DNA from: an uncultured Prosthecobacter sp.
GTDB lineage: Bacteria; Verrucomicrobiota; Verrucomicrobiia; Verrucomicrobiales; Verrucomicrobiaceae
DNA: 7,434 nt
Assembly: GCA_937941745.1 (NCBI GenBank)
Contig: CALDGV010000641.1
Coordinates: 1 to 7,434 of the forward strand
Direction: 5' to 3'
In this document: piece after piece, positions 6,837 to 7,434 of the stretch
Position numbering within the stretch: position 1 is the first letter of the stretch
Layout of the letters: the number at the start of each line of letters is the position of its first letter
Notes under the pieces: model-generated
Told to the model about the DNA's origin: nothing
Seen by the model: only the letters and a program-made list of their open reading frames with translations
Database searches by the model: none
Made by a program: the position numbers and the translations under genes

Positions 6837-7434
6837 TCAGATCCAGGTGGTGTATCCCAGGGCCTTCAGCAGCGTCCGCAGACTGAGCATGACCACCAGC
6901 GTTCCCACCACAACCATCATGGGGCGGTGGGGCAGTTTCTTGGTCATGTAGGCTCCCAGCGGGGCGGCGATGACGCCACCAGCCGCCAGACCCGCAATGA
7001 CCTGCCAGTGACCAAGTCCGATGCTCAAAAAGAAGGTGATCGAGGCTGAAAGAGTGACGAAGAACTCCACTGCGTTCACGCTTCCCACGGCCTCGCGGAC
7101 TGAATTGCCGCGCACGATCAAGTTGGTGGCCACGATGGGGCCCCAGCCGCCTCCACCGACTGCGTCCAAAAAGGAGCCGATGAGTGCCAGAGGGGTCAGT
7201 TTGGTGGTCACTTCACGAGGAGGGAAGGGCATGAAAGCCTTCACGATGATCACGACGCCCATGATCATCAGATACCCGGAGATGTAGGGTTTGATCAGCT
7301 CTCCATCGAACGAACTGAGCACATAGGCCCCAAGCGCTGCGCCGATGATGCCAGGGATCAGCAGTCGCCTGAAGAGATCACGGCTGATGTTGCCAAAGGT
7401 GTGGTGGGAGAGGGCCGAGGCACCCGTGGTGAAG
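6837..7434 (-). CDS. TauE/SafE-family membrane transporter, C-terminal part (runs off right edge)
   Basis: The minus-strand frame is open from the right edge to a TGA at 6837-6839, giving 198 residues that end '...ALGYTTWI'. The true start lies outside the window. A GTG at 7322 lies within the coding frame and is not a start, because family sequence continues upstream of it ('TTGASALSHHTFGNIS', then 'LLIPGIIGAALGAY'). Further along are several hydrophobic segments and the second-repeat signature 'GGGWGPIVATNLIVRG' followed by 'REAVGSVNAVEFFVT', both typical of TauE/SafE (UPF0721) proteins. Members of this family are inner-membrane carriers, some linked to export of sulfite or organosulfonates and others of unknown substrate, so the cargo here is open. 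It converges on the cytochrome gene with 9 bp between stop codons and belongs to a different transcription unit. Confidence 0.88.
   Translation of the reverse strand, partial: FTTGASALSHHTFGNISRDLFRRLLIPGIIGAALGAYVLSSFDGELIKPYISGYLMIMGVVIIVKAFMPFPPREVTTKLTPLALIGSFLDAVGGGGWGPIVATNLIVRGNSVREAVGSVNAVEFFVTLSASITFFLSIGLGHWQVIAGLAAGGVIAAPLGAYMTKKLPHRPMMVVVGTLVVMLSLRTLLKALGYTTWI

Noticed and set aside
7021..7287. Plus-strand open frame (88 codons) inside the transporter
   Set aside because: It is antisense to the TauE/SafE signature region and has no features of its own.
1..7434. CRISPR array, insertion sequence, tRNA, rRNA or defence system
   Set aside because: No repeated spacer pattern, transposase, terminal inverted repeats, tRNA-like fold or defence-family motif was seen; all large frames are explained by the five genes listed.

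Overview
The window looks like chromosomal DNA of a member of the PVC superphylum, most likely a GC-rich verrucomicrobium of the Prosthecobacter/Verrucomicrobium kind. This rests on family content: a sigma factor of the 'FPATRWTLL' type paired with a membrane-anchored Ser/Thr kinase, a PSD1-type 'Planctomycete cytochrome c' protein with DUF1549 and DUF1553 regions, and few recognisable Shine-Dalgarno sequences. The assignment is an inference; there is no rRNA or other marker gene in the window.

Layout: (1) Positions 1-307, minus strand, hold the N-terminal 102 residues of an APC-family amino acid permease; the rest lies beyond the left edge. (2) Positions 308-434 are a divergent intergenic region that must carry the promoters for both sides. 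(3) Positions 435-6827, plus strand, hold three tightly packed genes: an ECF-like sigma factor (241 aa), a Ser/Thr kinase with one membrane segment and a TPR-rich C-terminal half (871 aa), and a large exported multidomain cytochrome c protein (about 991 aa). (4) A perfect 22-bp palindrome overlaps the last gene's stop codon. (5) Positions 6837-7434, minus strand, hold the C-terminal 198 residues of a TauE/SafE-family membrane transporter, converging on the plus-strand genes with only 9 bp between stop codons.

The three plus-strand genes read as one transcription unit. The probable logic is that the kinase spans the membrane, with its catalytic domain in the cytoplasm and TPR helices outside, and controls the sigma factor encoded just upstream. 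No anti-sigma gene is visible. The exported cytochrome protein would be part of the output, or of what is sensed. The families are known. The less usual points are the direct attachment of a PSD1 protein to a sigma/kinase pair, the absence of the DUF1501 gene that commonly accompanies PSD1 genes, the intact DAED motif in a sigma factor that may be kinase-controlled, and the palindrome at the convergent junction. No mobile element, CRISPR array, tRNA or rRNA was seen.
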